Shown piece after piece: positions 26,518 through 36,313 of a DNA stretch of 64,000 nt. The stretch is from Methylococcales bacterium (GTDB lineage Bacteria; Pseudomonadota; Gammaproteobacteria; Methylococcales; Methylomonadaceae), in NCBI GenBank assembly GCA_026399075.1, contig JAPLRR010000027.1, positions 78,325-142,324 on the forward strand, read 5' to 3'. Position 1 is the first letter of the stretch; each line of letters begins with the position of its first letter. A model generated the notes under the pieces. The model saw only the letters and a list, made by a program, of their open reading frames with translations, was not told the DNA's origin and ran no database searches. The translations under genes were made by a program, and so were the position numbers.

Positions 26518-27689
26518 ATACACAAAAAATATTTGACTCCCCTTTGTTTGGCCTGGGTTTTAGGATTTTCTTTGCCTTGGCTGGCTTATCCGCACTCGTT
26601 TTAATCGTGCTTTGGAATGCGATTTTTAAAGGCACTTTAAGCGTTGAAAATTATTTTGCCAATACCATTTGGCATGCCCATGAAATGCTGCTGGGTTATG
26701 CGGTTGCGGTTATCGCTGGATTTTTGCTGACTGCGGTTAAAAACTGGACCAATAAGCCGACCGTAACAGGCGATAAATTAGCGGGTTTGGCGCTGTTATG
26801 GTTGTATGGCCGCATCCTGCCGTTTTATGCGGGTTTGTTGCCGGATGTGCTGATTGCCCTGGTCGATTTCGCTTTTTTACCCGCGCTGGCTTATCAACTC
26901 AGCAAGCCAATTTTACAAGCCAAACATTATGAAAGTTTGGGTTTTATTGGCCTATTGTTGTTGATGACTTTGGGCAATGGTTTGATCCATGCAGAAGTCT
27001 TGGGTGCTTATGAAAACAGTGCTGCTACGGGCTTGCAACTGATCATCGCTGTTATCATTCTTTTGATTTTGGTGCTTGCCGGACGGGTGTTCCCGTTTTT
27101 TACCGAACGTGGTTTGCCGGGAACGCTGATCATAAAAAAACCGCTATTGGATGTTTTGTCCATAGGCGCTGCCGTGGCTGTTTTTGGCTTGCAACTAGCG
27201 GGTGTTTCTGGGACTTTGTTGGCCATAGCGGCTGTTTTTGCGGTGCTGGCCAATGGTGCCCGCCTGTCTGGCTGGTATGTGCAACGGATATGGTATGTAC
27301 CGTTGTTGTGGATACTGTACGTGGGTTATGGCTGGGTTATCTTGGGTTTTATCTTAACCGCATTGTCCGCTTTCCATTTGGTGGTGCCTGCTTTGGCCTT
27401 ACATGCGTTTACCATGGGCGGGATCGGTGTGTTGACTTTGGGGATGATGGCGCGGGTGGCTTTAGGCCATACCGGTAGGGCGCTAAAAATATCCAATGCC
27501 TTGGCCATTGCCTTTGTATTGATTAATTTGGCCGCGTTGTTCCGGGTTTTATTGCCCATCGCTTTGCCGAATGGCTACAACTTTTTCATTTATGCGGCGA
27601 CTTTGTCATGGCTAGCCGCGTTTGCTTTATTTATGTATGTTTATGCGCCCATTTTGACTGGGCCGCGTATTGATGGTCAGGAAGGTTAA
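26514..27689 (+). CDS. nnrS: NnrS family heme/copper membrane protein
   Basis: A 391-residue polytopic inner-membrane protein of the NnrS family, linked in other bacteria to resistance against nitrosative stress. About twelve hydrophobic segments are visible. Conserved histidines near the N-terminus (NTIWHAHEMLLGYA) and in LALHAFTMGGIGVL are likely heme or metal ligands. It overlaps the DUF455 gene by 4 bases and is followed after 2 bases by the DUF2721 gene, so the three probably form one operon. In a methylotroph that may oxidise ammonia, a nitric-oxide protection role would make sense, but this is inference. Confidence 0.9.
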   Translation: MNTQKIFDSPLFGLGFRIFFALAGLSALVLIVLWNAIFKGTLSVENYFANTIWHAHEMLLGYAVAVIAGFLLTAVKNWTNKPTVTGDKLAGLALLWLYGRILPFYAGLLPDVLIALVDFAFLPALAYQLSKPILQAKHYESLGFIGLLLLMTLGNGLIHAEVLGAYENSAATGLQLIIAVIILLILVLAGRVFPFFTERGLPGTLIIKKPLLDVLSIGAAVAVFGLQLAGVSGTLLAIAAVFAVLANGARLSGWYVQRIWYVPLLWILYVGYGWVILGFILTALSAFHLVVPALALHAFTMGGIGVLTLGMMARVALGHTGRALKISNALAIAFVLINLAALFRVLLPIALPNGYNFFIYAATLSWLAAFALFMYVYAPILTGPRIDGQEG

Positions 27690-27691
27690 TC

Positions 27692-28114
27692 GTGAGTAAA
27701 CTTGATAGCATTGTTCATTTAATCACCGGCTCTTTGGTGCTGTTTTCGAGTATCGGGCTTTTTGCGCTAACCTTGAATGCCCGTTATACCCATGCCATCG
27801 GCAGGGTCAGGGAATTTTACGACGATTTACAAAATAGCCACGAGGCCAACAAACTAGCCAAAGAGCTAAATATGATGCTTTACCGCTGCCATTTGCTCAA
27901 ATGGAGCTTCGGCTTGCTGTTATGCAGCGCCATTAGCAGTGGGGTGTTTTTACTGGGTTCCATCTTCTCCAGTTTTGTCGGCAATATTAGCGAAGAGGTG
28001 TTGATATTGTTTGTCGTGTTTAGCGTTTTGTTTATTTTTAGTTCGATGATTTTTTTGTTTGTAGATGTGTTGGCTTCGTTAAAAGCCACGTTGATACACA
28101 TTGAAAGGCTTTAG
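27692..28114 (+). CDS. DUF2721 family membrane protein
   Basis: A 140-residue membrane protein of the DUF2721 family. The N-terminal segment IVHLITGSLVLFSSIGLFALTLNARYTHAIGRVREF is followed by a cytoplasmic helix and two further hydrophobic segments. NARYTHAIGRVREF is the recognisable family block. Translation starts at GTG 27692, two bases after the nnrS stop, with GGAAGG as ribosome site. Function is unknown. It ends the DUF455-nnrS operon and converges with a PfkB kinase gene 14 bases away. Confidence 0.82.
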   Translation: MSKLDSIVHLITGSLVLFSSIGLFALTLNARYTHAIGRVREFYDDLQNSHEANKLAKELNMMLYRCHLLKWSFGLLLCSAISSGVFLLGSIFSSFVGNISEEVLILFVVFSVLFIFSSMIFLFVDVLASLKATLIHIERL

Positions 28115-28128
28115 TGGCTGATTCAAGA

Positions 28129-29016
28129 TTAGCCTAAAGGCTGCGCAAATAATGCGCTATGTGCTTCGCGGCTAGGTAACCCCGTGCGGGCACCCATTTT
28201 TGTACAGCACAAAGCGCCTGCCGCGCTAGCATAACGTAACACCTCCAGCCATTCCATGCCAGCCGACACGGCGGCAGCAAACCCCCCATGAAAAGCATCC
28301 CCAGCTCCGGTTGTGTCTATGGCATTGACCGGAAATGCGGGTAATGCACCACGGCTTATCCCCCGCTGCCATATCAGCCCCTGTTCGCCTAATGTGATGA
28401 CCACGGCGGGTGAAACGCTTGCCAAATGGCTCAAGGCAGTCTCTACATCGTTTGCGAATGATAAGGCAAATTTTTCTGAACAAACCAAATAACTGACTTT
28501 ATCCATTAAGGCCAGTGTGCCTTCATGCACAGAGCCCGCATCCAGTACGCTTGGAATGCCCGCCAACCGGGTGTTTGCCACGAACGCTTTGGACAAATGG
28601 GCTTCATGGCCATCGAATAACACGGCTTTGGCTGTGACAGCGGAAAAATCAATGGCGGTGTCTGGCAAGGCTTGGGTTTGGCCCTTGTAATTGATTAAGG
28701 CCCGTTTGCCGTCAGGTTTGACTAAGATGGCGGAGAGTGGTGTGGGTGATTCACCCCGTGCGATCAGGCCAGTGTCAACATCGGCATCAATAAGTTCTTG
28801 ATAATGTTTGTCGCCGTAAAGGTCGCGGCCAAGATAACCGGCGAAAGCCGACTTAAAGCCCAGTTTGGTGATGGTAACAGCCGCATTGGCAGCTGGCCCG
28901 CCGCCACAGCTGAGCAAATCTACGGCGACAATTTTTTCATCGGCCTGCGGATGGTGGTCTACTGAAAAAATCAGGTCGTAAGACGCATGGCCGACACACA
29001 GGACATCGACGTTCAT
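28129..29016 (-). CDS. PfkB/ribokinase family carbohydrate kinase
   Basis: A 295-residue sugar or nucleoside kinase of the PfkB family. The N-terminal motif is in LLSCGGGPAANAAVTITKLG, and the C-terminal PfkB signature is IDTTGAGDAFHGGFAAAV, with the catalytic aspartate in GAGD. The substrate cannot be told from sequence. It is the last gene in the long trpF-to-metZ run, 24 bases after metZ. Its end almost meets the convergent DUF2721 gene. Confidence 0.9.
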   Translation of the reverse strand: MNVDVLCVGHASYDLIFSVDHHPQADEKIVAVDLLSCGGGPAANAAVTITKLGFKSAFAGYLGRDLYGDKHYQELIDADVDTGLIARGESPTPLSAILVKPDGKRALINYKGQTQALPDTAIDFSAVTAKAVLFDGHEAHLSKAFVANTRLAGIPSVLDAGSVHEGTLALMDKVSYLVCSEKFALSFANDVETALSHLASVSPAVVITLGEQGLIWQRGISRGALPAFPVNAIDTTGAGDAFHGGFAAAVSAGMEWLEVLRYASAAGALCCTKMGARTGLPSREAHSALFAQPLG

Positions 29017-29040
29017 GGTAAGGCTTAGGGCTAAACGCCC

Positions 29041-30225
29041 CTAGACCAAGCCCCGCAGCAAGTCATTTTTTATGTCAACGATAGATTCAAGGCCCACAGA
29101 CACACGCACCAAGCCATCTTTAATGCCCGCTGCCGCCCTGGCTTCAGGTGACAAACGGCCATGGGTGGTAGATGCTGGGTGGGTGATGGTGGTTTTGACA
29201 TCCCCTAGGTTTGCCGTGATGGACAGCATTTGGGTAGCATCGATCAAATTCCAGGCGTGTTCTTTGCCGCCGTTTAGCTCAAAGCTGACTATGCCGCCAA
29301 ACTGGCTTTGCTGGCGTTTTGCCAATTCATGTTGGGCATGGGAGGCAAGCCCCGGATAATGTACTTTGCCCACAGCGGGTTGTTGTTCCAACCATTGCGC
29401 CAGTTCAAAGGCGCTGTCGCAATGCGCTTTCATCCTGACCGCCAAGGTTTCTAGGCCGGACAAAAATACCCAGGCATTGAATGGGCTCATGGTGGCGCCG
29501 CCTGTACGCAAATAAGGATAAATGGATTTTTCGATGATTTCTTCGCTGGCGACAACCGCCCCACCTACGCAACGGCCTTGCCCATCGATATATTTGGTAG
29601 CCGAATGGATAATAATATCCGCACCCAAGGTTAACGGTTTTTGCAATACGGGGGTGCAGAAACAATTGTCCACGATCAAAAGGCAGCCATGTGCATGGGC
29701 TATGTCAGCCAAGGCGGCAATGTCTGCGATTTCAATCAAAGGGTTGGAAGGCGTTTCCAAAAACAAAAATCGGGTGTTGGGCTTAATGGCCGCTTCCCAC
29801 GCCGCCGTGTCTATCAAATCGACAAAATCGGTTTGCACGCCAAATTTAGCGAAATAATTTTGGAATAATAATATGGTATTACCAAACACGCCGCGCGAGC
29901 ACAGTACATGGTCGCCCGCTTTCAGCAAGCCCATGCCCACGGCCATAATCGCCGCCATGCCTGAAGCAAACGCCAGACAACGCTCACCTTTTTCCATTAA
30001 GGCCAAGCGTTCCTGAAAGGCATTGACGGTTGGGTTGGTGAAGCGGGAATAGATATTGCCGGGCTTTTGTCCGGTAAAGCGCAAGGCCGCTTCTTCGGCA
30101 CTGCCAAACACATAACTGGAGGTGGCAAAAATCGGGATGCTGTGCTCATCTTCATGGGTGCGCTTATGCCCAGCCCTGATGGCCTGTGTTTCCAGCGTGT
30201 AGTCGTTCCAGTTAATGTCTTGCAT
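29041..30225 (-). CDS. metZ: O-succinylhomoserine sulfhydrylase
   Basis: A PLP enzyme of the Cys/Met metabolism family that makes homocysteine directly from O-succinylhomoserine and sulfide. The 394-residue protein has YSRFTNPTVNAFQERLA, the PLP-ring contact LIVDNCFCTPVLQKPL and the PLP lysine in IHSATKYIDGQGRCVGG. The purF-metZ order is the Pseudomonas-type arrangement, which supports MetZ over MetB or MetC. It follows purF after 31 bases. Confidence 0.94.
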   Translation of the reverse strand: MQDINWNDYTLETQAIRAGHKRTHEDEHSIPIFATSSYVFGSAEEAALRFTGQKPGNIYSRFTNPTVNAFQERLALMEKGERCLAFASGMAAIMAVGMGLLKAGDHVLCSRGVFGNTILLFQNYFAKFGVQTDFVDLIDTAAWEAAIKPNTRFLFLETPSNPLIEIADIAALADIAHAHGCLLIVDNCFCTPVLQKPLTLGADIIIHSATKYIDGQGRCVGGAVVASEEIIEKSIYPYLRTGGATMSPFNAWVFLSGLETLAVRMKAHCDSAFELAQWLEQQPAVGKVHYPGLASHAQHELAKRQQSQFGGIVSFELNGGKEHAWNLIDATQMLSITANLGDVKTTITHPASTTHGRLSPEARAAAGIKDGLVRVSVGLESIVDIKNDLLRGLV

Positions 30226-30256
30226 GGGGTTGTTCAGTTAAGTCAAAGGGTGGCGG

Positions 30257-31756
30257 CTACAACATTTCAATAATGGATTTTTCGCTGTTGCGTTCAGCTT
30301 GGGCATTGTCATTACGCAAGGCTTCTGTGCGATCTAGGTAAGCATCATCAATGTCGCCAGTAATGTACTCTTTACTAAAGCATGAAGTGTCAAAATGTTT
30401 AATGCTGGGGTTGCCTTTACGGACAGCTTCGATCAGGTCATCCAAGTCCTGATAAATCAAGCGGTCTGCGCCAATTGCTTCGCACACTTCATCTTCGGTG
30501 CGGTTATGGGCGATCAATTCATGGGCAGCGGGCATGTCAATGCCATACACATTAGGGTAACGGACTGGGGGCGCGGCAGAAGCAAAGTATACTTTTTTAG
30601 CGCCTGCATCGCGTGCCATTTGGATGATTTGTGCAGAAGTCGTCCCCCTGACCACCGAATCATCAACCAGCAAGACATTTTTACCATCAAACTCAAGGCC
30701 GATGGCATTCAGTTTTTGCCGCACTGATTTTTCGCGCATTTTTTGCCCCGGCATAATGAAAGTACGGCCTATATAGCGGTTTTTCATAAAGCCTTCGCGG
30801 TATTTGACACCGAGTTTGTTGGCCATTTGTAAGGCCGCCGTCCTGCTGGTGTCGGGAATTGGGATGACCACGTCTATGTCATAATCTGGCCAGACCTTAA
30901 GCACTCTGGCGGCCAGTTTATCACCCATACGTAAACGGGCTTTGTACACCGAAATGTCATCTATGATGGAATCAGGGCGGGCAAAATAAACATATTCAAA
31001 AATACAGGGGCAGTGATCCACCACATCGGCACATTGCTGGGTATGCAATACGCCTGATTCTTCAATAAACACCGCTTCGCCAGGCGCTATGTCGCGGATA
31101 ACGTCAAAGCCCAGAACATCCAGCGCCACGCTTTCAGAGGCAATCATAAAATCAGGGCCTTGCTCGGTTTGCCTTTCGCCAAACACCGCAGGCCTAATAC
31201 CGTGCGGATCCCTAAAGCCCAAAATTCCAAACCCTGCAATCATAACAACCACGGCATAAGCACCCCGGCAGCGTCTATGCACACCAGCCACAGCCTGGAA
31301 CACATCGGCCACACTTAAATCCAGTTTGCCTAGGGTTTGTAGCTCATGGGCAAAGACATTCAATAAGACTTCAGAATCAGAGTCGGTATTAATATGGCGC
31401 TGGTCTTCTACAAACAGCGCCTTTTTTAACTCTTCGGTATTGGTCAAATTGCCGTTATGGGCAAGGGTCAAGCCAAATGGCGAATTGACATAAAACGGTT
31501 GGGCTTCTGCTGAGCTGGTGCAACCCGCTGTTGGGTAGCGGACATGGGCGATGCCCATATTGCCCCTTAACTTAAGCATTTGGGCGTTGTTGAAGACATC
31601 CCGGGTAAGGCCATTATCTTTGCGCAAATGTAGGCGCCCGCGTTCGCAAGTGACTATGCCAGCCGCATCTTGACCCCGGTGTTGCAAGACGGTAAGGGCA
31701 TCATAGAGCTCTTGGTTGACAGCTTGATGTGAAACGATAGCAGCAATACCACACAT
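30257..31756 (-). CDS. purF: Amidophosphoribosyltransferase
   Basis: First committed enzyme of purine synthesis, making phosphoribosylamine from PRPP and glutamine. The 499-residue protein starts MCGIAAIV; Cys2 is the glutaminase nucleophile after methionine removal. Other N-terminal motifs are [20 protein letters not shown] and AHNGNLTN. The PRTase motif is [14 protein letters not shown]. It lies in the conserved cvpA-purF-metZ order; a 123-base gap separates it from cvpA, which could hold a promoter. Confidence 0.97.
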   Translation of the reverse strand: MCGIAAIVSHQAVNQELYDALTVLQHRGQDAAGIVTCERGRLHLRKDNGLTRDVFNNAQMLKLRGNMGIAHVRYPTAGCTSSAEAQPFYVNSPFGLTLAHNGNLTNTEELKKALFVEDQRHINTDSDSEVLLNVFAHELQTLGKLDLSVADVFQAVAGVHRRCRGAYAVVVMIAGFGILGFRDPHGIRPAVFGERQTEQGPDFMIASESVALDVLGFDVIRDIAPGEAVFIEESGVLHTQQCADVVDHCPCIFEYVYFARPDSIIDDISVYKARLRMGDKLAARVLKVWPDYDIDVVIPIPDTSRTAALQMANKLGVKYREGFMKNRYIGRTFIMPGQKMREKSVRQKLNAIGLEFDGKNVLLVDDSVVRGTTSAQIIQMARDAGAKKVYFASAAPPVRYPNVYGIDMPAAHELIAHNRTEDEVCEAIGADRLIYQDLDDLIEAVRKGNPSIKHFDTSCFSKEYITGDIDDAYLDRTEALRNDNAQAERNSEKSIIEML

Positions 31757-31879
31757 TATTTTTACCTGAATTTAAAAGTTATTGTCACTTTGCAGCACAT
31801 AAACGAAACAGCATACCCACACCGGAATAATTAAACCCCGATAGCCCTCATTGTCACTCCCAGTAAATCCCTCTGTGGC

Positions 31880-32383
31880 CTATACAGGTTGTTGGTGATA
31901 ATGGATATGGCCTGACATTCCCGATGGGATGTGATCCCGCAGCCAAACAGCGGATAGCTCGAACGGGGGCAGCAATGTTGACTCCCCCCACCAAAGGTCA
32001 TCCGGCAAGGGTGTTAGGCCAGCCAACAAGATTAGCACCACCATGATATATAGGCCACGTATTGCACCAACGAGCATGCCGCCCAAGCGATCCAAAATGG
32101 TCAGGTCAGATTTTTTGATGGCCTCACCTAACAAGAAGCGGATGACACTGCCTATAATCAAAGTTATCCAAAACAACAATCCAAAAGAGGCTGCAATCCT
32201 AGGGACTGTATCCTTAATGTGTGGCTCAAGAAAAGTGGAAAACTCAAGGCTAAAAGCCAATCCAACCACCGTTGCCAGCATCCAGAAAAATAGTGAATAA
32301 GCTTCCACGCTAAAACCGCGCAACAGCCCGACGATTAAACCTATAGCAGCCAAACCGATGATGACATAGTCTATCCAGATCAT
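31880..32383 (-). CDS. cvpA: CvpA family membrane protein
   Basis: A 167-residue inner-membrane protein of the CvpA family with about four hydrophobic segments, starting MIWIDYVIIGLAAIGLIVGLLRGF, of which IVGLLRGFSVEAYSLFFW is the family block. Named for its requirement in colicin V production in E. coli; its basic function is unclear but it contributes to envelope stress tolerance. It sits between the SPOR-protein gene and purF, the standard gammaproteobacterial order. Confidence 0.93.
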   Translation of the reverse strand: MIWIDYVIIGLAAIGLIVGLLRGFSVEAYSLFFWMLATVVGLAFSLEFSTFLEPHIKDTVPRIAASFGLLFWITLIIGSVIRFLLGEAIKKSDLTILDRLGGMLVGAIRGLYIMVVLILLAGLTPLPDDLWWGESTLLPPFELSAVWLRDHIPSGMSGHIHYHQQPV

Positions 32384-32426
32384 TGATGCCCCAACGTTGC
32401 AAATGAAAGTTTAAATAGTGCTGCCC

Positions 32427-33257
32427 TTAGTCGGCGAACATCATAGAGGATATTTTTTGGCTATCCAATTTTGCCTTCATTTCGGTTGCCCGTTTTTTAT
32501 CCAGAATCGGCCCCACTTTAAGGCGATACAAACCTTTGCTGGTGTCCAATGTCACAGGCATCCCTTGTTTACGCAAGGTTTCCATTAAGGCCATGGCATT
32601 TTCTTTTTTGCTGAAAGTCCCCGCCTGGATAGTCCAACGGCTTAACTCGGGTTTTTGGGGTTTAGCGGTTACTTTTTCAGTTTTGCCAGGTGCTTGGGTA
32701 GCAGGTGTTGTTGGTTTTGCCACAGGTTTAGCGGGTTTAGCCTGTTTTTTGGCTACGGTTTTAGGTGGCGTAACAACAGGCTCCTCTTCATCAAGAATCG
32801 GCTCTTGAACCTGCTCAACTTCTTTTGTCTTCTTGGCTTTAGCCTTTGTTTTGGGTTCATCAACCAAACCTGTGTCCAAAGGTGTGTTAGCACCTTCGTC
32901 AATTGGCTCATCAACTGCTAGTCCCGGCTCATCGGCGCCGGGTTCTTCGACTATCGGCTCATCAACCAATGGGTCATCTGCGGCTATCGGTTTGCCTTGG
33001 GGTAATTCGGCTTCTTCTTCAGTTTCAATAACAGCTTCAGAGCCTGAATCAGGCGCTTTCAAAAGTTGGTTGGCGCTGGTTGGCAATTTATTTGCCGACA
33101 CTTCACCCGTATTGACAGGCGTGGCTGGAATGACCAATTCACTGACGGATTGGCTGCTATTTTCAACGGGGTCATCAAATAGCATAGGGATAAAAATAGC
33201 CGCTAAGGCCGTGACTACGATTGCGCCAATTAAGCGTTGTTTTAATTCTGGACTCAT
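32427..33257 (-). CDS. dedD: SPOR-domain protein (DedD-like)
   Basis: A 276-residue single-pass membrane protein. Residues ~7-27 form the membrane segment (LIGAIVVTALAAIFIPMLF). A long acidic linker follows with many P/E/D residues and repeats of the type VDEPIVEEPGADEP, then a basic K/P/A-rich stretch. A C-terminal SPOR domain (about 198-276) begins SRWTIQAGTFSKKENAM and binds denuded peptidoglycan at the septum. Position between folC and cvpA is the DedD position. The Lys/Pro/Ala and acidic low-complexity linker is longer and more repetitive than usual. Confidence 0.92.
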   Translation of the reverse strand: MSPELKQRLIGAIVVTALAAIFIPMLFDDPVENSSQSVSELVIPATPVNTGEVSANKLPTSANQLLKAPDSGSEAVIETEEEAELPQGKPIAADDPLVDEPIVEEPGADEPGLAVDEPIDEGANTPLDTGLVDEPKTKAKAKKTKEVEQVQEPILDEEEPVVTPPKTVAKKQAKPAKPVAKPTTPATQAPGKTEKVTAKPQKPELSRWTIQAGTFSKKENAMALMETLRKQGMPVTLDTSKGLYRLKVGPILDKKRATEMKAKLDSQKISSMMFAD

Positions 33258-33266
33258 TTTATCAAC

Positions 33267-34538
33267 TCACCTTTTCTCAAATTCGTTCAAACAATCAGAC
33301 ACTAAAAAAAAAGATCCGAAAACCAGCAGCAAATCGTCATTTTGCGCTTGGTTTTTCGCTACGTTATAGGCTTGCTTAAAATCTTTAAAACCAAAAGACA
33401 CCCGTGACACCGGGCTGCGGGCAAAAAAACCACGCATTACCGTTTCTGAGGCGGCCCTAGGGTTGGCCAGGGGCGCAAAAAACCAGTCGTAAACCATAGG
33501 GTTCATGATTTCAAGGACAGAGGCGATGTCCTTGTCTTTCATCATTGAAAAAATCGCATGTATTTTTTTGTGGGGAAACTGGCTGGACAGGTAGTCAACC
33601 AATGTCTTGACCGCTTCAGGATTGTGCCCAACATCCAACAGGACAGGGATTTTATCATTAATCAATTGAAAACGGCCCAGTAACTGGGTATTTTTAAGTC
33701 CCTCCCGAATGCTGTCATCGCTGACAGGCAGGATTTTGGCCAACAGCTGCACAGCTAAAATGACTGACGAGGCATTGCGGTATTGGTGTTCGCCTTTTAG
33801 GCCAGGCTCAGGCAAGTGGTTTATAACCGTGTCGCCCGCAAACCAATTCCAGTCAGTACCTTGCTTTTTGTAGCTAAAATCCTGGTCAATCCGATACGGT
33901 ATGGCTTGTTTGTCTTGCGCATTTTCCACTAAAGATAGGGGAGGGTTGCAGTCACCAATAATGGCGGGGGTATGCGCCCGGAATATGCCGGCCTTTTCCC
34001 GCCCTATCGCTTCGCGAGTCGCGCCTAGCCAATCAACATGGTCAATCCCGATACTGCTGATAATGGCAATGTTTGGGTCAACGATATTGACCGCATCTAG
34101 CCTGCCGCCCAAACCCACTTCAAGCAACTGGATGTCCACGCCAGAGCGCCTGAAAATATCTAGTGCCGCCAAGGTGCCGAATTCAAAATAGCTTAAGGAA
34201 ATGTTGCCCCGAACGGATTCTATCCTGGCAAAAGCATCGCAGATTAAGTCGTCCGCCACAGGTTTGCCGTCTATTTTTATCCGTTCGTTATAGCTTAAAA
34301 TATGCGGAGAAGAATAAGCGCCCACCCGGTAACCTTGCTGCCTATAGATGGCCTCAAGATAAGCAATGCAAGAGCCTTTGCCGTTGGTGCCAGCAACGGT
34401 GATCGTAGGCGGTTTGAGGCCGTCAGGGTTAAGGGCACGATAAACCAGTGCCACCCGTTCCAACCCCAAGTCTATGGCTAAGGGGTGCAGGCTTTCTTGC
34501 CAATCCAGCCATTCCCTTAGCGAATTAAAACGCATCAT
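33267..34538 (-). CDS. folC: Bifunctional folylpolyglutamate / dihydrofolate synthase
   Basis: Adds glutamate to dihydropteroate and to tetrahydrofolates, an ATP-dependent Mur-ligase-like enzyme. The ~423-residue protein has the P-loop TVAGTNGKGSCIAYLEAIY, the motif SYFEFGTLAALDIF and LLEVGLGGRLDAVN. The C-terminal domain includes LLDVGHNPEAVKTL. Two adjacent ATGs (34538, 34535) are possible; a TTG at 34541 is less likely. It is the gene between accD and dedD, as in E. coli and Pseudomonas. Confidence 0.95.
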   Translation of the reverse strand: MMRFNSLREWLDWQESLHPLAIDLGLERVALVYRALNPDGLKPPTITVAGTNGKGSCIAYLEAIYRQQGYRVGAYSSPHILSYNERIKIDGKPVADDLICDAFARIESVRGNISLSYFEFGTLAALDIFRRSGVDIQLLEVGLGGRLDAVNIVDPNIAIISSIGIDHVDWLGATREAIGREKAGIFRAHTPAIIGDCNPPLSLVENAQDKQAIPYRIDQDFSYKKQGTDWNWFAGDTVINHLPEPGLKGEHQYRNASSVILAVQLLAKILPVSDDSIREGLKNTQLLGRFQLINDKIPVLLDVGHNPEAVKTLVDYLSSQFPHKKIHAIFSMMKDKDIASVLEIMNPMVYDWFFAPLANPRAASETVMRGFFARSPVSRVSFGFKDFKQAYNVAKNQAQNDDLLLVFGSFFLVSDCLNEFEKR

Positions 34539-34559
34539 CAACCGAGCGCTTGAAAGCGG

Positions 34560-35486
34560 TTATTCCTGTTCAGAAGGGAGCTCGGCAACCATCCCAACTG
34601 CAGGGGTAGCATCTACCGATGGTGCTTTGGTTTTGCCGGCCATTAACAGTGACAGGATACTGGATATTTTGTCGCGGATTTCGCGCCTGTCAATAATCAT
34701 GTCAATCGCGCCATGATCTTGTAAAAACTCACTGCGCTGAAAGCCCTCCGGTAATTTTTCACGGACAGTTTGTTCTATGACCCGTGGCCCGGCAAAGCCT
34801 ATCAGGGCGTTAGGCTCAGCCACATTAATATCGCCAAGCATGGCTAAACTTGCGGATACACCGCCCATGGTCGGGTCAGTCATAAATGAGATGTAGGGAA
34901 TCCCAGCATGGGACAACTTGGTTAAGGCCGCGCTAGTTTTTGCCATCTGGAACAAGGAAAACAAAGATTCCTGCATTCTGGCGCCACCGCTGGAGGTAAA
35001 CACGATAAACGGCACGCCTAGCTCCGCACTTTTGTTGACCCCTCTGACAAACCGCTCACCGACAACTGAACCCATAGAGCCGCCCATGAAATTAAAGTCA
35101 AACGCAGCGGCAACAATGTCGTTGCCCTTAAGTTTGCCTTTCATGACCACCAAAGCGTCAAATTCTTTAGTTTGCTTTTGGGCTAGCGTAATCCGCTCTT
35201 TATATTTTTTGGTGTCCTTGAATTTGAGGGGGTCGACAGGTTTGATGTTTTTGCCGATTTCTTCACGGCCTTCTTCATCCAAAAACATCCCCAAACGCGC
35301 CCTGGCCGAAATGCGCATGTGATGCTCGCACTTGGGGCATACACTGAGATTCCTTTCCAGTTCGGTGTTATAAAGGATGGCATTGCAACTAGGGCATTTA
35401 GTCCACAGGCCTTCAGGCACCGCCCCTTTTTTGTTGGAGCGCTCCGTCCTAATGGTTTTAGGAAGCAATATTTCAAACCAACTCAT
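34560..35486 (-). CDS. accD: Acetyl-CoA carboxylase carboxyltransferase subunit beta
   Basis: Beta subunit of the carboxyltransferase that makes malonyl-CoA for fatty acid synthesis. The 308-residue protein has the N-terminal zinc ribbon with four cysteines (CPSCNAILY and VCPKC) and the crotonase-like domain with [20 protein letters not shown] and [15 protein letters not shown]. The start overlaps the trpA stop by 4 bases. The trpA-accD-folC order is conserved. Confidence 0.96.
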   Translation of the reverse strand: MSWFEILLPKTIRTERSNKKGAVPEGLWTKCPSCNAILYNTELERNLSVCPKCEHHMRISARARLGMFLDEEGREEIGKNIKPVDPLKFKDTKKYKERITLAQKQTKEFDALVVMKGKLKGNDIVAAAFDFNFMGGSMGSVVGERFVRGVNKSAELGVPFIVFTSSGGARMQESLFSLFQMAKTSAALTKLSHAGIPYISFMTDPTMGGVSASLAMLGDINVAEPNALIGFAGPRVIEQTVREKLPEGFQRSEFLQDHGAIDMIIDRREIRDKISSILSLLMAGKTKAPSVDATPAVGMVAELPSEQE

Positions 35487-36313
35487 TCTTGTACTCCTTC
35501 AGTGCCCAGGCCACAATCCAGCGCCTGACGTATGGATGTCAACAATTCAACGATTTCATTTTTTGCTTGTTCAGGGTTATCCAGATTGGTTTCAATTTTA
35601 CTGATCAGGGCGCTGCCGATAACCACGCCATCACCAAGGTGGGCTATGGTATTGGCAGTTTCAGCATCTTTGACACCAAAGCCTATGGCTACTGGCAACT
35701 GGGTGTTTGCCCGGATTTGTTGCAGCTTATTTTCAACATCCGCAACATCCAAATGGCCTGCACCGGTCACGCCTTTAAGGGAAACATAATAAAGATAACC
35801 GCTGCCCACCGCATCCATTTTTTTTACGCGATCTACACTACTGTTAGGGGCCAACAAAAATATGGGGTCAATGCCACGGGCTTTTAATAAGGCGCTGCAT
35901 TCTTGGCCTTCTTCAGGCGGTAAATCAACCGTCAGGACACCGTCAATATCCGCACGTTGGGCCGCGTTGGCAAAGCCTTCATAGGTCATTGCTTCAATGG
36001 GGTTTAAATAGCCCATTAGCACCACTGGCGTGGTTTGGTCGGTTTTTCTAAATTCAGCGGCAATTTCGAGTGTTCGCCTTAAGCTCATTTTGTGGGCTAA
36101 GGCCCGTTCACTAGCGCGTTGGATCACCGGGCCATCAGCCATAGGGTCAGAAAAGGGCACACCCAGTTCAATCACGTCAACGCCTGCCTTAACCATGGCG
36201 TGCATCATCGGCACGGTAAAGCCTGGGCTGGGGTCACCCGCAGTAATGAAAGGGATTAAAGCCTTACGGCCTGATTGGGCAAGTTCTTCAAATTTGGCAG
36301 CTAATCGGCTCAC
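35483..36313 (-). CDS. trpA: Tryptophan synthase alpha subunit
   Basis: Cleaves indole-3-glycerol phosphate to indole, which is channelled to TrpB. The 276-residue TIM barrel has the catalytic residues E49 ([11 protein letters not shown]) and D60 (PMADGP). GVTGAGHLD and [13 protein letters not shown] form the phosphate-binding loops. It overlaps trpB by 4 bases upstream and accD by 4 bases downstream, so the genes are tightly coupled. Confidence 0.97.
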   Translation of the reverse strand: MSRLAAKFEELAQSGRKALIPFITAGDPSPGFTVPMMHAMVKAGVDVIELGVPFSDPMADGPVIQRASERALAHKMSLRRTLEIAAEFRKTDQTTPVVLMGYLNPIEAMTYEGFANAAQRADIDGVLTVDLPPEEGQECSALLKARGIDPIFLLAPNSSVDRVKKMDAVGSGYLYYVSLKGVTGAGHLDVADVENKLQQIRANTQLPVAIGFGVKDAETANTIAHLGDGVVIGSALISKIETNLDNPEQAKNEIVELLTSIRQALDCGLGTEGVQE

